Shown here: piece after piece, positions 1-7,922 of the stretch
Numbering within the stretch: position 1 is the first letter of the stretch
Layout of the letters: each line of letters starts with the position of its first letter
From: Acinetobacter lwoffii
Lineage (GTDB): Bacteria > Pseudomonadota > Gammaproteobacteria > Pseudomonadales > Moraxellaceae
Direction: 5' to 3'
Assembly: GCF_024129355.1 (NCBI RefSeq)
Contig: NZ_JAMXXP010000001.1
Coordinates: 124,001-188,000 of the forward strand
Length of the DNA: 64,000 nucleotides
Notes under the pieces: model-generated
What the model saw: the letters and a program-made list of their open reading frames with translations, nothing else
What the model was told of the DNA's origin: nothing
Databases searched by the model: none
Program-made: the position numbers and the translations under genes

Positions 1-1
1 C

Positions 2-820
2 AGCCGTGTTGAACGTGGAGTCGGTGTGTGGATCATTCATCTGGCTGATGGTACACAACTCCAAACTAAACTGGTGATCGGCGCAGATGGGGCCAATTCC
101 TTTGTCCGTGAGCAAGCTTTCATCGATATTGATGTACTGGACTATAAACAGGCGGGGATCAGCTGTGCCATTAAAACAGGCCAGCCACATCAACATATGG
201 CACGTCAGATTTTTCTGGAAACTGGCCCTCTGGCTTTTCTACCTATGGCCAGCCTTAATCCGGAAGAGCAGGGACACTGGCAATCGATTGTCTGGACTTT
301 GCCAGAGGATTATGCCGAAGAATATGCAGCGTTGTCAGATGCTGAGTTTACCCAGCTATTAACCCGTGAAAGCCAGCATATGCTGGGTGAAGTATTGCAG
401 GCGACACCACGTGCCACTTTCCCTTTAAAAGCCCGCGCCGCCCAGCAATACGTTCAAGATGGTTTAGCACTGATTGGAGATGCCGCACATGTCATTCATC
501 CACTAGCAGGTCAAGGGGTGAATATTGGCTGTCTGGATGCTGCCGTGCTTTGTGATGTTTTGCTGCATGATCAGGCGCGTGGCGTATGGGCACATGAGCA
601 GACCCTAAAACGCTATGAGCATCGCCGTAAGGGCCAGAACGATGCCATGATGCACAGCATGTCTGCGATTGGCTGGATGGAAACCACATTATTCTTCCCG
701 ATGGTTTGGGCACGCAATTTCGGCCTGAAACAGGTAGAAAATCAGCCCATGTTGAAAGATGCATTTATGGCGCAAGCCAATGGTCTGGGTTTACTTAAAG
801 ACACACGCTACGCAGCTTAA
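2..820 (+). CDS. FAD-dependent ubiquinone-biosynthesis-type hydroxylase (UbiH/UbiF family), 3' part
   Basis: The gene enters from outside the window; the frame is open from base 2, so the N-terminal FAD-binding part is missing. Visible are the GADG motif near the start and the second FAD motif GDAAHVIHPLAGQGVN, which are signatures of the UbiH/UbiF/VisC aromatic hydroxylases that add oxygen to the ring of ubiquinone precursors. The C-terminus ends normally. Which ring position it hydroxylates cannot be decided from this part. No terminator follows immediately; the next gene starts 174 bp downstream. Confidence 0.85.
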   Translation, partial: SRVERGVGVWIIHLADGTQLQTKLVIGADGANSFVREQAFIDIDVLDYKQAGISCAIKTGQPHQHMARQIFLETGPLAFLPMASLNPEEQGHWQSIVWTLPEDYAEEYAALSDAEFTQLLTRESQHMLGEVLQATPRATFPLKARAAQQYVQDGLALIGDAAHVIHPLAGQGVNIGCLDAAVLCDVLLHDQARGVWAHEQTLKRYEHRRKGQNDAMMHSMSAIGWMETTLFFPMVWARNFGLKQVENQPMLKDAFMAQANGLGLLKDTRYAA

Positions 821-994
821 GACAGAAATGTAAATTTTTTAAACAAACACCAATAAAGAGTAACGATTTTGTTTAAAAAAGATACGATTTTTTGATGTTT
901 GGTACTAGGCGAAGGTCGAAGAGATTGCTAAATTTCACTTAATTCGATACCTGACTTGGAATACCAAGCGAGGGCCATTTTTGGGGAGATGCAA

Positions 995-1249
995 ATGACA
1001 GACATGAATGATTATGATGACGACGTTGAAGATTCAATTGTTGACGATGATGAAGCAAAAGCCGCTGAAAAAGGCGCGGTCGATAGCACAGAGGTCGTCA
1101 GTGATACCGATCTTGTAGAAGCTGAAACTTTGACCGTCACTGCAAAGCTGAAAAAGCGTCAAGCACTTGAAGACGAGATTGCGGCTTTCCTTGCCAGTGG
1201 TGGTCGTATTGTTGAAGTGCCGGCAGATGAATCAGTAGCCAAAGAATAA
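995..1249 (+). CDS. SutA-like small acidic RNA-polymerase-associated protein
   Basis: This 84-residue protein has a very acidic N-terminal half rich in Asp and Glu. Its C-terminal segment of the form KKRQALEDEIAAFLASGGR resembles Pseudomonas SutA, which binds RNA polymerase and supports transcription during slow growth. I chose the ATG at 995 because GGGGAG lies six bases upstream; a TTG at 956 and an ATG at 989 are in frame but badly placed for a ribosome. The protein looks disordered apart from the C-terminal helix and GG(R/K)-V motif. It stands alone and is followed by a strong terminator. The family assignment is by eye. Confidence 0.65.
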   Translation: MTDMNDYDDDVEDSIVDDDEAKAAEKGAVDSTEVVSDTDLVEAETLTVTAKLKKRQALEDEIAAFLASGGRIVEVPADESVAKE

Positions 1250-1274
1250 GTTATTGATTAACTTGTTTCTTATA

Positions 1275-1306
1275 AAAAACACCACATCAATTGTGGTGTT
1301 TTTTTT
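1275..1306. terminator. Bidirectional rho-independent terminator
   Basis: An inverted repeat AAACACCACA / TGTGGTGTTT encloses a short loop and is flanked by A and T runs on both sides. It can end both the SutA-like gene and the convergent rsmI. Confidence 0.9.
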
Positions 1307-1339
1307 GCAAATCAAAACGTGATAGAAAATTTTGAACCA

Positions 1340-2182
1340 TTAATCGTTTGCCGAAGTCAGTTCTAAAGCACGTTGATAAGCGATTTTCTTTTTAATACCC
1401 GTTAAATCTGCTGCCAACTGTGATGCTGCTTTGACCGAAAGGTCCTGTAACAAACGGTTCAATAATTTATCCAGCTTTTCTTGATCCAGATCTTTTTCTT
1501 CGGTGGCACCGCCAATCACCAGAACAATTTCGCCTTTTTGCTGATTGTGATCATTGCTAATGAATTCCACCAATTCACCCAAAGTCATTTTCTTGATAGT
1601 TTCAAAAGTCTTGGTGATTTCTCGCGCAAAACCGACCGGGCGATCTGCTCCGAAAACGCTGGCCATATCCTTAACGGACTCCAGAATCCGGTGCGGTGCT
1701 TCATAGAAAATTAAAGTCTGGGTTTCATCTTTCAGTTTTTCCAGATTTAGCAGACGCTGACTTTGTCTGGATGGCAGAAAACCTTCAAAACTGAAACGGT
1801 CACTCGGCAAGCCGACTGCACTTAAAGCTGCAATCGCAGCACAAGCACCAGGAACGGGAATCACGCGGATATTATGCGCTTGAGCAGCCCGGACAAATTT
1901 AAAGCCAGGGTCGCTAATCAGGGGAGTGCCAGCATCACTGATCAGGGCCATATCTTCGCCATTGAGCAGGCGCTGGATCAGCTGATCAATCTTGTTGCTT
2001 TCATTATGCTCATGACAGGCAGTCAGAGGTGTTTGAATATTAAAGTGTTTAAGCAACTGTGCGGAAGTTCGTGTATCCTCAGCAGCAATAAGACTCACCG
2101 ACTTCAACACCTGAATTGCACGATAACTAATATCATCTAAGTGCCCGATTGGAGTCGCAACAACAAATAACTGAGCACTCAT
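1340..2182 (-). CDS. rsmI: 16S rRNA 2'-O-ribose C1402 methyltransferase RsmI
   Basis: The 280-residue protein belongs to the tetrapyrrole-methylase fold. It shows the N-terminal VVATPIGHLDDIS motif, AEDTRTS, the ISDAGTPLISDPG signature and PVPGACA, all typical of RsmI, which methylates the ribose of C1402 in the 30S decoding centre using S-adenosylmethionine. The ATG at 2182 is preferred because GGAG lies eight bases upstream; the in-frame ATG at 2194 overlaps that ribosome-binding site. It is divergent from the lpoA-like gene, and the two 5' ends almost touch, as in E. coli. Confidence 0.95.
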   Translation of the reverse strand: MSAQLFVVATPIGHLDDISYRAIQVLKSVSLIAAEDTRTSAQLLKHFNIQTPLTACHEHNESNKIDQLIQRLLNGEDMALISDAGTPLISDPGFKFVRAAQAHNIRVIPVPGACAAIAALSAVGLPSDRFSFEGFLPSRQSQRLLNLEKLKDETQTLIFYEAPHRILESVKDMASVFGADRPVGFAREITKTFETIKKMTLGELVEFISNDHNQQKGEIVLVIGGATEEKDLDQEKLDKLLNRLLQDLSVKAASQLAADLTGIKKKIAYQRALELTSAND

Positions 2183-2192
2183 AGGTTTCTCC

Positions 2193-3152
2193 ATGTGGAA
2201 TAAATTGAATAATAAAAAATGGAAGATTAAAAATAAAATATTGGGCTTGTGTTTAGTCAGCTACATCAGCAGCGTACAAGCAGAAGTGTTGATCATTTTA
2301 CCCGAATCCGGACCTTTGGCGCGAGCTGCATCGAGTATCAAACAGGGTTTTCTCAGTGCCTATGCGACTTCCGGGCAGAAAGTTCCATTAAAATGGGTCA
2401 ATTCCACTCAGAAAAATATCTCTCAGCTACTGAGACAGCATGTCAATAAAAAGACCAAAATGGTGGTAGGGCCCTTGGCACGTAGCGATGTAGAACAACT
2501 ACTCAAGAGCAAACCTAAAGTACGTACCCTCAGCTTAAATGATGTAGCAGGGTCATCACCCCAAGTCTGGCAATTCAGCCTGTCCAAAAAAGAAGATGCC
2601 GCTGCCTTGAAAACACTCTCGTTTAAAGATGGGGTTCAGCAACTGCTGATTTTACGCCAGCCGGGCAGTGAAGCCGAGCATGAACTGTTGCTGATGTCTT
2701 TGTTCAGTCAGAGTGATCTGAAATTTAAGATCGTGAATAAGGCCCCCATTTTTTTAATGCCGAAGCAGGGGCTCTTATTCCTTGGTAATGCAGAAGGGTT
2801 GGCTGCTATACCGGAATTAAGCCATAAACGGATGTACACCGTAGCCAATGCGATTAGCGAACAGCACAAACCGCCACGAGGAATCAAGTTCTGTGATGTA
2901 CCTGTGCTTTATCTGGCTGACTGGCCGGATGTTGTACAGGCCTATGCCAAAGAGCCGGTGGATATGTCCTATCAGCGGCTGATTGCCTTCGGTGGCGATG
3001 CCTGGCAGATCACCCAGCAGTACCTGTCACAACCGCATTTGCAGCATATTGAATTTCAGGGTAGAACTGGGCGAATTGAAATCACGGACCACAGTATTCA
3101 GCGTAGTCCACAATGTTTTCAGTACAGTGGCACAGGCGTCAAGCTACTATGA
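2193..3152 (+). CDS. LpoA-like penicillin-binding protein activator, short form
   Basis: The 319-residue protein resembles the C-terminal periplasmic-binding-like domain of LpoA (LppC family), which activates PBP1A in peptidoglycan synthesis. The gene order (rsmI divergent, yraN overlapping downstream) supports this. A hydrophobic signal sequence ends near SSVQA, but there is no lipobox cysteine, and the TPR-like N-terminal domain of the roughly 600-residue enterobacterial protein is absent. It would therefore be a soluble periplasmic protein rather than an outer-membrane lipoprotein. The start has no clear ribosome-binding site, and no other ATG lies nearby. Confidence 0.75.
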   Translation: MWNKLNNKKWKIKNKILGLCLVSYISSVQAEVLIILPESGPLARAASSIKQGFLSAYATSGQKVPLKWVNSTQKNISQLLRQHVNKKTKMVVGPLARSDVEQLLKSKPKVRTLSLNDVAGSSPQVWQFSLSKKEDAAALKTLSFKDGVQQLLILRQPGSEAEHELLLMSLFSQSDLKFKIVNKAPIFLMPKQGLLFLGNAEGLAAIPELSHKRMYTVANAISEQHKPPRGIKFCDVPVLYLADWPDVVQAYAKEPVDMSYQRLIAFGGDAWQITQQYLSQPHLQHIEFQGRTGRIEITDHSIQRSPQCFQYSGTGVKLL

Positions 3153-3580
3153 GCGAAAGATTAATGCTACGACAGCAACTAGGTGCATGGGCGGAGCAGC
3201 AAGCGGCCCAACTGATGCAAAACCATGGATTTCAGTTCCTGACCGCCAATTATCACAGTCGCTATGGCGAGCTGGATCTGATTCTGGTGCGCGATCAAGA
3301 GCTGGTCTTTGCGGAAGTCAAGGCACGTGCACAAACCCGATATGCGCAAGCGATCGAGTCGGTTTCCAGAGCGAAACAGGGCAAGATGCTCAAGACAGCA
3401 ATGTGTTTTATTCAGAAAAATCCACAATTTGCACACTATTACTATCGTTTTGACGTGATTTGTTTTGATTTTAAACAGCAATTTGCAAAAACCATACAGC
3501 ATGACTTTTCGCAATACCCTTATGATCTGGAATGGATTGAAAATGCTTTTACTTTTGATCAAGAGTTTATTAACCTTTGA
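3149..3580 (+). CDS. yraN: YraN family (UPF0102) endonuclease-like protein
   Basis: This 143-residue protein has the PD-(D/E)xK-like core of the YraN family: GELDLI, followed by LVFAEVKAR (Glu and Lys of the active-site motif). The family resembles Holliday-junction resolvases, but its cellular role is not firmly established. The start at 3149 overlaps the lpoA stop as ATGA, so the two are probably translationally coupled. An upstream in-frame start at 3113 would lie deep within lpoA and is not used here. The rsmI-lpoA-yraN order is conserved in gamma-proteobacteria. Confidence 0.9.
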   Translation: MSERLMLRQQLGAWAEQQAAQLMQNHGFQFLTANYHSRYGELDLILVRDQELVFAEVKARAQTRYAQAIESVSRAKQGKMLKTAMCFIQKNPQFAHYYYRFDVICFDFKQQFAKTIQHDFSQYPYDLEWIENAFTFDQEFINL

Positions 3581-3713
3581 ACAAAATAAGGTCTAAAGAT
3601 GCTTATATTTGCTTCAAGATCATTGTAAAGTTCAAGCAGAATTGACATGATCTGAGCTTGAAAACAGATTATTAGATTGAAAAAGACGTAATAAAATGAA
3701 GGAGTCTTGCTGA

Positions 3714-4400
3714 GTGGTTAAGCGTATTGCAATAACAATGCTGTGTGTCGCAAGTTTATCAGGTTGTGCCAGTTTTATTTCCAGTGGCACAGGTACGGCT
3801 CCTGTAGGAACTGAAAGTGGGGCGCGTACCTTGGGGCAGGTATTTATTGATTCCTCGATTGTCCGTACTGCAAAAATTAATCTTTATAAACTGGATTCGC
3901 GTTTCAAGCAGGCCCGGGTCAATATTGAAAGTTTCCATGGCAATGTCTTGTTGACCGGTCAGGTGCCGGATGCCCATTTAAAGCAACTGGCTGAAGACAA
4001 TGTCAAATCCATGAGTGATGTCAAAGCGGTACATAATTTTATTACTGTCGGCAATCAGATCAGCTATAGCACCATCATGCAGGATACTGCGGTGACTGCA
4101 AATACCCGTGGCTTGATCATGAAAGCGACTGTGGTTGCGGATAGTAAGGTGCATGTGCATACTGAAGATGGCGTTCTGTATGTAATGGGGCGTTTAAACA
4201 GTGCCGAGATTGCTGACCTGAATCAGGTGTTACAACAGGTGGGTAATGTCACTAAAATTGTGACCTTGATTGATAATGTTGAGCAATATTCAAGCCTGGC
4301 TAACCAAAACTTTGCCGCACCGGCATATGCGCAGCCGGGTATTGAACAGACGCCGGTTGCCATTGATCCTGATACGGTTGAACCGACCTATGAACCATAA
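3714..4400 (+). CDS. dolP: BON-domain outer-membrane lipoprotein, DolP (YraP) family
   Basis: The 228-residue lipoprotein has the lipobox LSGC after a short signal peptide, then two BON domains (roughly residues 55-120 and 125-195) and a Pro/Glu-rich tail of about 35 residues. DolP in E. coli sits in the outer membrane, binds anionic phospholipids at the division site and helps envelope integrity. The GTG start is chosen because AAGGAG lies nine bases upstream. Its place after yraN matches E. coli, except that diaA is missing between them. The tail is longer than in the 191-residue E. coli protein. Confidence 0.85.
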   Translation: MVKRIAITMLCVASLSGCASFISSGTGTAPVGTESGARTLGQVFIDSSIVRTAKINLYKLDSRFKQARVNIESFHGNVLLTGQVPDAHLKQLAEDNVKSMSDVKAVHNFITVGNQISYSTIMQDTAVTANTRGLIMKATVVADSKVHVHTEDGVLYVMGRLNSAEIADLNQVLQQVGNVTKIVTLIDNVEQYSSLANQNFAAPAYAQPGIEQTPVAIDPDTVEPTYEP

Positions 4401-5271
4401 GGTCGGCCAGTTTAAAACCCAACTCTCACAGCGTATTTTGCAGTTTCAACAGCACTATCAAGATTTCCGGTTATACGATTTTGGCAGTTATGCTTTAAAT
4501 CGTTTAACCCCGAAACAGGGCTACACGGTCGAAACACAATTGGCCTATGGTCTGAAATCCCGGCAACGCTTTGACCTGTTTCGAAGTCAGCAGCCTTTGC
4601 CTCATCGTCCCCTGATTGTGTTTGTACATGGCGGTGCCTGGTTGCATGGCGATAAAAAGGATTACCAGTTTATCGGTGAGGCTTTTGCTAAAGACGGCTA
4701 TGATGTGGTGGTGATGAATTATCATCTGGCGCCACAACATATTTTTCCGACCTATATTCATGATCTACATTTATTGCTCAATCATTTGCAGCAGTCAGCT
4801 GGACAGTTGCAGATCTGTGCAGAAAATCTGGTCCTGATGGGACATTCTGCCGGGGCATTCAATGTCATGTCTGCCTTGTATCATCCGCAATCTGCCAGCA
4901 TTGATCACAATCAAATCCGGGCGATTATTGGTCTGGCGGGGCCTTATCATTTTGATTACAAAAATGATCCGATCTGTGCCGATGCATTTGATCAGGCGGT
5001 GCCTTATCAGCAGGTGATGCCTTATTATTTTGTTAAAAATAGCTCAATCCGGCATTATCTGTTTATTGCCGAAAAAGACAAGATTGTTGGGCATTTCAAT
5101 AGCCAGGATTTGGACCGCGTACTGAAAGAGAAGGGCAATCATAGCCATCTGATTCAAATTCCGAAACTTGGTCATATTGCGATTGTGGGTTCACTCTCCA
5201 GTTTGTTTAGCCGGTTTTTCCAGACCAAGGCACAGGTGCTTTGGGCGCTCGAGGATGCATTTAAATCCTGA
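4390..5271 (+). CDS. Alpha/beta hydrolase, carboxylesterase-like
   Basis: The 293-residue protein has the oxyanion-hole motif HGGAWLHGD and the nucleophile elbow GHSAG of the hormone-sensitive-lipase/BD-FAE-like esterases, with a likely catalytic His in LGHIAIVG near the C-terminus. No signal peptide is seen, so it is probably cytoplasmic. The ATG at 4390 overlaps the end of dolP by 11 bases, which points to co-transcription; a longer open frame from 4270 runs inside dolP and was rejected. The substrate is unknown. A terminator follows. Confidence 0.8.
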   Translation: MNHKVGQFKTQLSQRILQFQQHYQDFRLYDFGSYALNRLTPKQGYTVETQLAYGLKSRQRFDLFRSQQPLPHRPLIVFVHGGAWLHGDKKDYQFIGEAFAKDGYDVVVMNYHLAPQHIFPTYIHDLHLLLNHLQQSAGQLQICAENLVLMGHSAGAFNVMSALYHPQSASIDHNQIRAIIGLAGPYHFDYKNDPICADAFDQAVPYQQVMPYYFVKNSSIRHYLFIAEKDKIVGHFNSQDLDRVLKEKGNHSHLIQIPKLGHIAIVGSLSSLFSRFFQTKAQVLWALEDAFKS

Positions 5272-5303
5272 TACTGATATGTTAGTTTAACCAAGCACTA
5301 GAT

Positions 5304-5345
5304 AAAAAAGAATCCAGTGGATGATCTCCCCTGGATTCTTTTTTT
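5304..5345. terminator. Rho-independent terminator between convergent genes
   Basis: Arms AAAAAGAATCCAG and CTGGATTCTTTTT enclose a 13-base loop. It ends the dolP-esterase transcript and, with A-runs on the left arm, probably also nudC. Confidence 0.85.
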
Positions 5346-5377
5346 GAGCCGTTGGGCTAAATCTTTCAAATACAGAT

Positions 5378-6154
5378 TTACAGCCAGGTCTTGGTGTCGT
5401 CTGCGACGGGCGTACCTTGAGTCACATGCATGATCATGGCATGGGCAATACTGCCTTTAAACGGAATTTCAGGCAGCTGATCGAATTTAAAGAATTGCGC
5501 ATCGCTAATTTCTTCTTCCTGCAGCTGTAGCTCACCGCCAGCATATTCTGCCTTGAAGGCAATCATCAGATTGCTTGGGAAAGGCCAGGGCTGGCTGGCC
5601 AGATACTGAATATTCTTGAGTTGTAAGCCAACTTCTTCTAGCGTTTCACGACGTACTGCATCTTCCAGCGTTTCACCCACTTCAACGAAACCGGCAATCA
5701 GTCCATACATCTGGCTTTTAGTATTACGTGCATTTTTGGCCAGCAGAATCTCGTCTTTGCCTCGGGTAATGACGGTAATAACGCAAGGCTGTACCCGTGG
5801 ATATTGCCGGTAGTTGCAGGATGGGCAGACCATGGCATATTCAACAGCATGCGCTTCAGTCGCTGTACCGCAATGACTACAGAACTTATGGTTACGACGC
5901 CATTCTAAAAGTTGTACTGCGCGGCTGGCCTGTTCGAATTGCTGGGTATTCCAGAACTGTAACAGCTGACGGATGGGAACCAGTTGCAAGCCTGCAGGAA
6001 TCGGCTCATCGGGAAGAAGATCACGGGCAATCACCTGATCACCCGTGTGGAGTAGCAAATCACTTGCTAAGGCTTCAACCCGTGGAAGTTGAAAGTGTTG
6101 ATCGACCAGCAGTTGCTGTTGTTGAAAAATATAAGCAAGTGATAATTTGGACAT
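5378..6154 (-). CDS. nudC: NAD(H) pyrophosphatase / NAD-capped RNA hydrolase NudC
   Basis: The 258-residue Nudix enzyme has four zinc-binding cysteines (CSHC and CPSC), the Nudix box GFVEVGETLEDAVRRETLEE and the NudC-specific SQPWPFPSN motif. It cleaves NADH and removes NAD caps from RNA. The start overlaps the fimL-like stop by one base (TAATG), so nudC is the second gene of a two-gene operon and likely translated by re-initiation. Confidence 0.95.
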   Translation of the reverse strand: MSKLSLAYIFQQQQLLVDQHFQLPRVEALASDLLLHTGDQVIARDLLPDEPIPAGLQLVPIRQLLQFWNTQQFEQASRAVQLLEWRRNHKFCSHCGTATEAHAVEYAMVCPSCNYRQYPRVQPCVITVITRGKDEILLAKNARNTKSQMYGLIAGFVEVGETLEDAVRRETLEEVGLQLKNIQYLASQPWPFPSNLMIAFKAEYAGGELQLQEEEISDAQFFKFDQLPEIPFKGSIAHAMIMHVTQGTPVADDTKTWL

Positions 6155-7797
6155 TAGGCAACTATTTTGAGTTTCTCACTACTGTCCAATGCTACCTGAA
6201 ACATCGCCTGTAATACAGGCTGTTTGTTCTTTAAGTTATCAATCATCATGTCGGCACTGGCCAGGGTGTCTAAAGCACGATGAATTTCTTCCGGACTTAA
6301 TGCAATCGACAGATCAATACGGTTCTTGATGAATTCTGCAGTGGTGGTGAACGCAGTACGAACATGTTCTGCATTCAGGAACAGCATCGCGCCGCCAATC
6401 TCGCAAAACTGTACAGGAACAGGTTCGAGGGCAGTCAAGTCATGATCTTGCAGGTAATTGCTGAGAATCTGGCTAGAAAGCTCGATCAGGGCCTTGGTTT
6501 CTGTGAGTAAAGCAGCGTGTGCTTCATCCAGACGGTCCAGAGAAATATTCATGTTGTTGACGCGCAGCTGCAAGCGGCTCGAAGTGTGATGACGTTCCAG
6601 TACGCCAATCGAGTTCATGGCAGACAGAATGACATTCATCAACTGCTGGGCAAAGCTGGCATCCTGCATCATCTCCGGCTGGCTCAGTGAAGCGGCCTGA
6701 CGGGTCAGGTCATGATAGGCTTCATTCAGGTTCAATACCTTGAAGATATTCGCCAGATTATTCAGCTGTGCCTGTAATTCCTGAGTCTTTTCAGGCGTCA
6801 TATTCTGATAATTGAACTCGATATCATTACGAATTTGCGCCATTTCCGTGGTCACCAATTCGCTGATGGTATGCATGGTTTCAAAGTCTGGACCATACAG
6901 ATGGCGACTGAAGACCTGTAATTGCATATCGGTCAGTAGGTCATCGCCCACATTGAGCTGGCTACGGATAGATTGCGCAGTTTCATCTTCCTGACTGATA
7001 CACAGGCTAAGAATATTAGCTAAATCTGACAACGAAGCCTTGAAGCTGTCTGCTGAGCTAAAATATTGTGCCATGTTGCGTTCAATGCTCACCAGTGTGC
7101 GTAGACGTGGTTCATTAATCAGCAGGTGCTCAATATTGTTCAACGCGACATAGACCAGATTCCAGTACTGCTTGCTGTCATGTTGTTCTGCAAGTCCTGC
7201 CAGATAAGCCCCCACCAGTTTGATGGCTTGCAAATCCAGTTCACTTTCTTCCTGATTGATCAGCTTGTTGAGTGACAGCTTATACAGGCGATGTACATAT
7301 TGGGATTTTTCCAGACTTGGTGCCTGTGGCAACGAAAAATCAGGGGTGACGCAATCCAATAAACCTTCTACATGCTGGCCTTCAGTCGTCAGTGGCTTAC
7401 CCAAAGCCAGTTCCAGACGGTTCAGGGTATCCAGCAAAAACTGTGGAATTTTCACTTCACGCAGACAGATGAATTCGATATAGCGTTTCAGCATAGTGGT
7501 GCCTTCACTCAAGGCGATCACTTCTTGAGTATTGACCTGCGCCGGATTCCCCATAATCTTGCGCATCAGTTCTGCTGAATATTGAGCGACTTTTGCCAGA
7601 CTGGACATGTCGATGAGTGCCAGAACCTGGGCGCATTGTTCGAACTGATTTAATGCATCATCAATACCAAAAGGTAAAGTCTGGTCTTCTACCAAGGTGC
7701 TTACTGCTGATTCGACTAACTTGATCGAGTTATCAACCTCATTTTTTATTATCAGTAAAGCTGTTGGATCAAAATGTATAGAGGTTTGGTAAGACAT
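6154..7797 (-). CDS. FimL-like protein (ChpA N-terminal-domain homologue)
   Basis: The 547-residue, mostly helical protein has no catalytic motifs that I can see. Its length and composition match FimL, a relative of the N-terminal region of ChpA that lacks phosphorylatable histidines and links type IV pilus signalling to cAMP in Pseudomonas and Acinetobacter. I chose the ATG at 7797 because AGGAAAG lies nine bases upstream; a GTG at 7806 would overlap that site. It forms an operon with nudC. Identification rests on length and overall character, not on a diagnostic motif. Confidence 0.6.
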   Translation of the reverse strand: MSYQTSIHFDPTALLIIKNEVDNSIKLVESAVSTLVEDQTLPFGIDDALNQFEQCAQVLALIDMSSLAKVAQYSAELMRKIMGNPAQVNTQEVIALSEGTTMLKRYIEFICLREVKIPQFLLDTLNRLELALGKPLTTEGQHVEGLLDCVTPDFSLPQAPSLEKSQYVHRLYKLSLNKLINQEESELDLQAIKLVGAYLAGLAEQHDSKQYWNLVYVALNNIEHLLINEPRLRTLVSIERNMAQYFSSADSFKASLSDLANILSLCISQEDETAQSIRSQLNVGDDLLTDMQLQVFSRHLYGPDFETMHTISELVTTEMAQIRNDIEFNYQNMTPEKTQELQAQLNNLANIFKVLNLNEAYHDLTRQAASLSQPEMMQDASFAQQLMNVILSAMNSIGVLERHHTSSRLQLRVNNMNISLDRLDEAHAALLTETKALIELSSQILSNYLQDHDLTALEPVPVQFCEIGGAMLFLNAEHVRTAFTTTAEFIKNRIDLSIALSPEEIHRALDTLASADMMIDNLKNKQPVLQAMFQVALDSSEKLKIVA

Positions 7798-7831
7798 GAT
7801 CTGCACCTTTCCTGGAGTATTATCTATATAT

Positions 7832-7859
7832 GAGCCCCACTTTAAACTACGGGGCCTCT
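7832..7859 (-). other. GC-rich hairpin upstream of fimL-like gene
   Basis: Arms GAGCCCC and GGGGCCTC enclose about 11 bases between rnhA-dnaQ and the fimL-like gene. There is no clean T-run on either side, so it is a weak terminator or attenuator candidate. Confidence 0.3.
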
Positions 7860-7922
7860 TTGTATTTACTATAACTGAAGAACGATAGTTTTAAACCTAA
7901 AGTATCCCCGGAAATGTAGATT

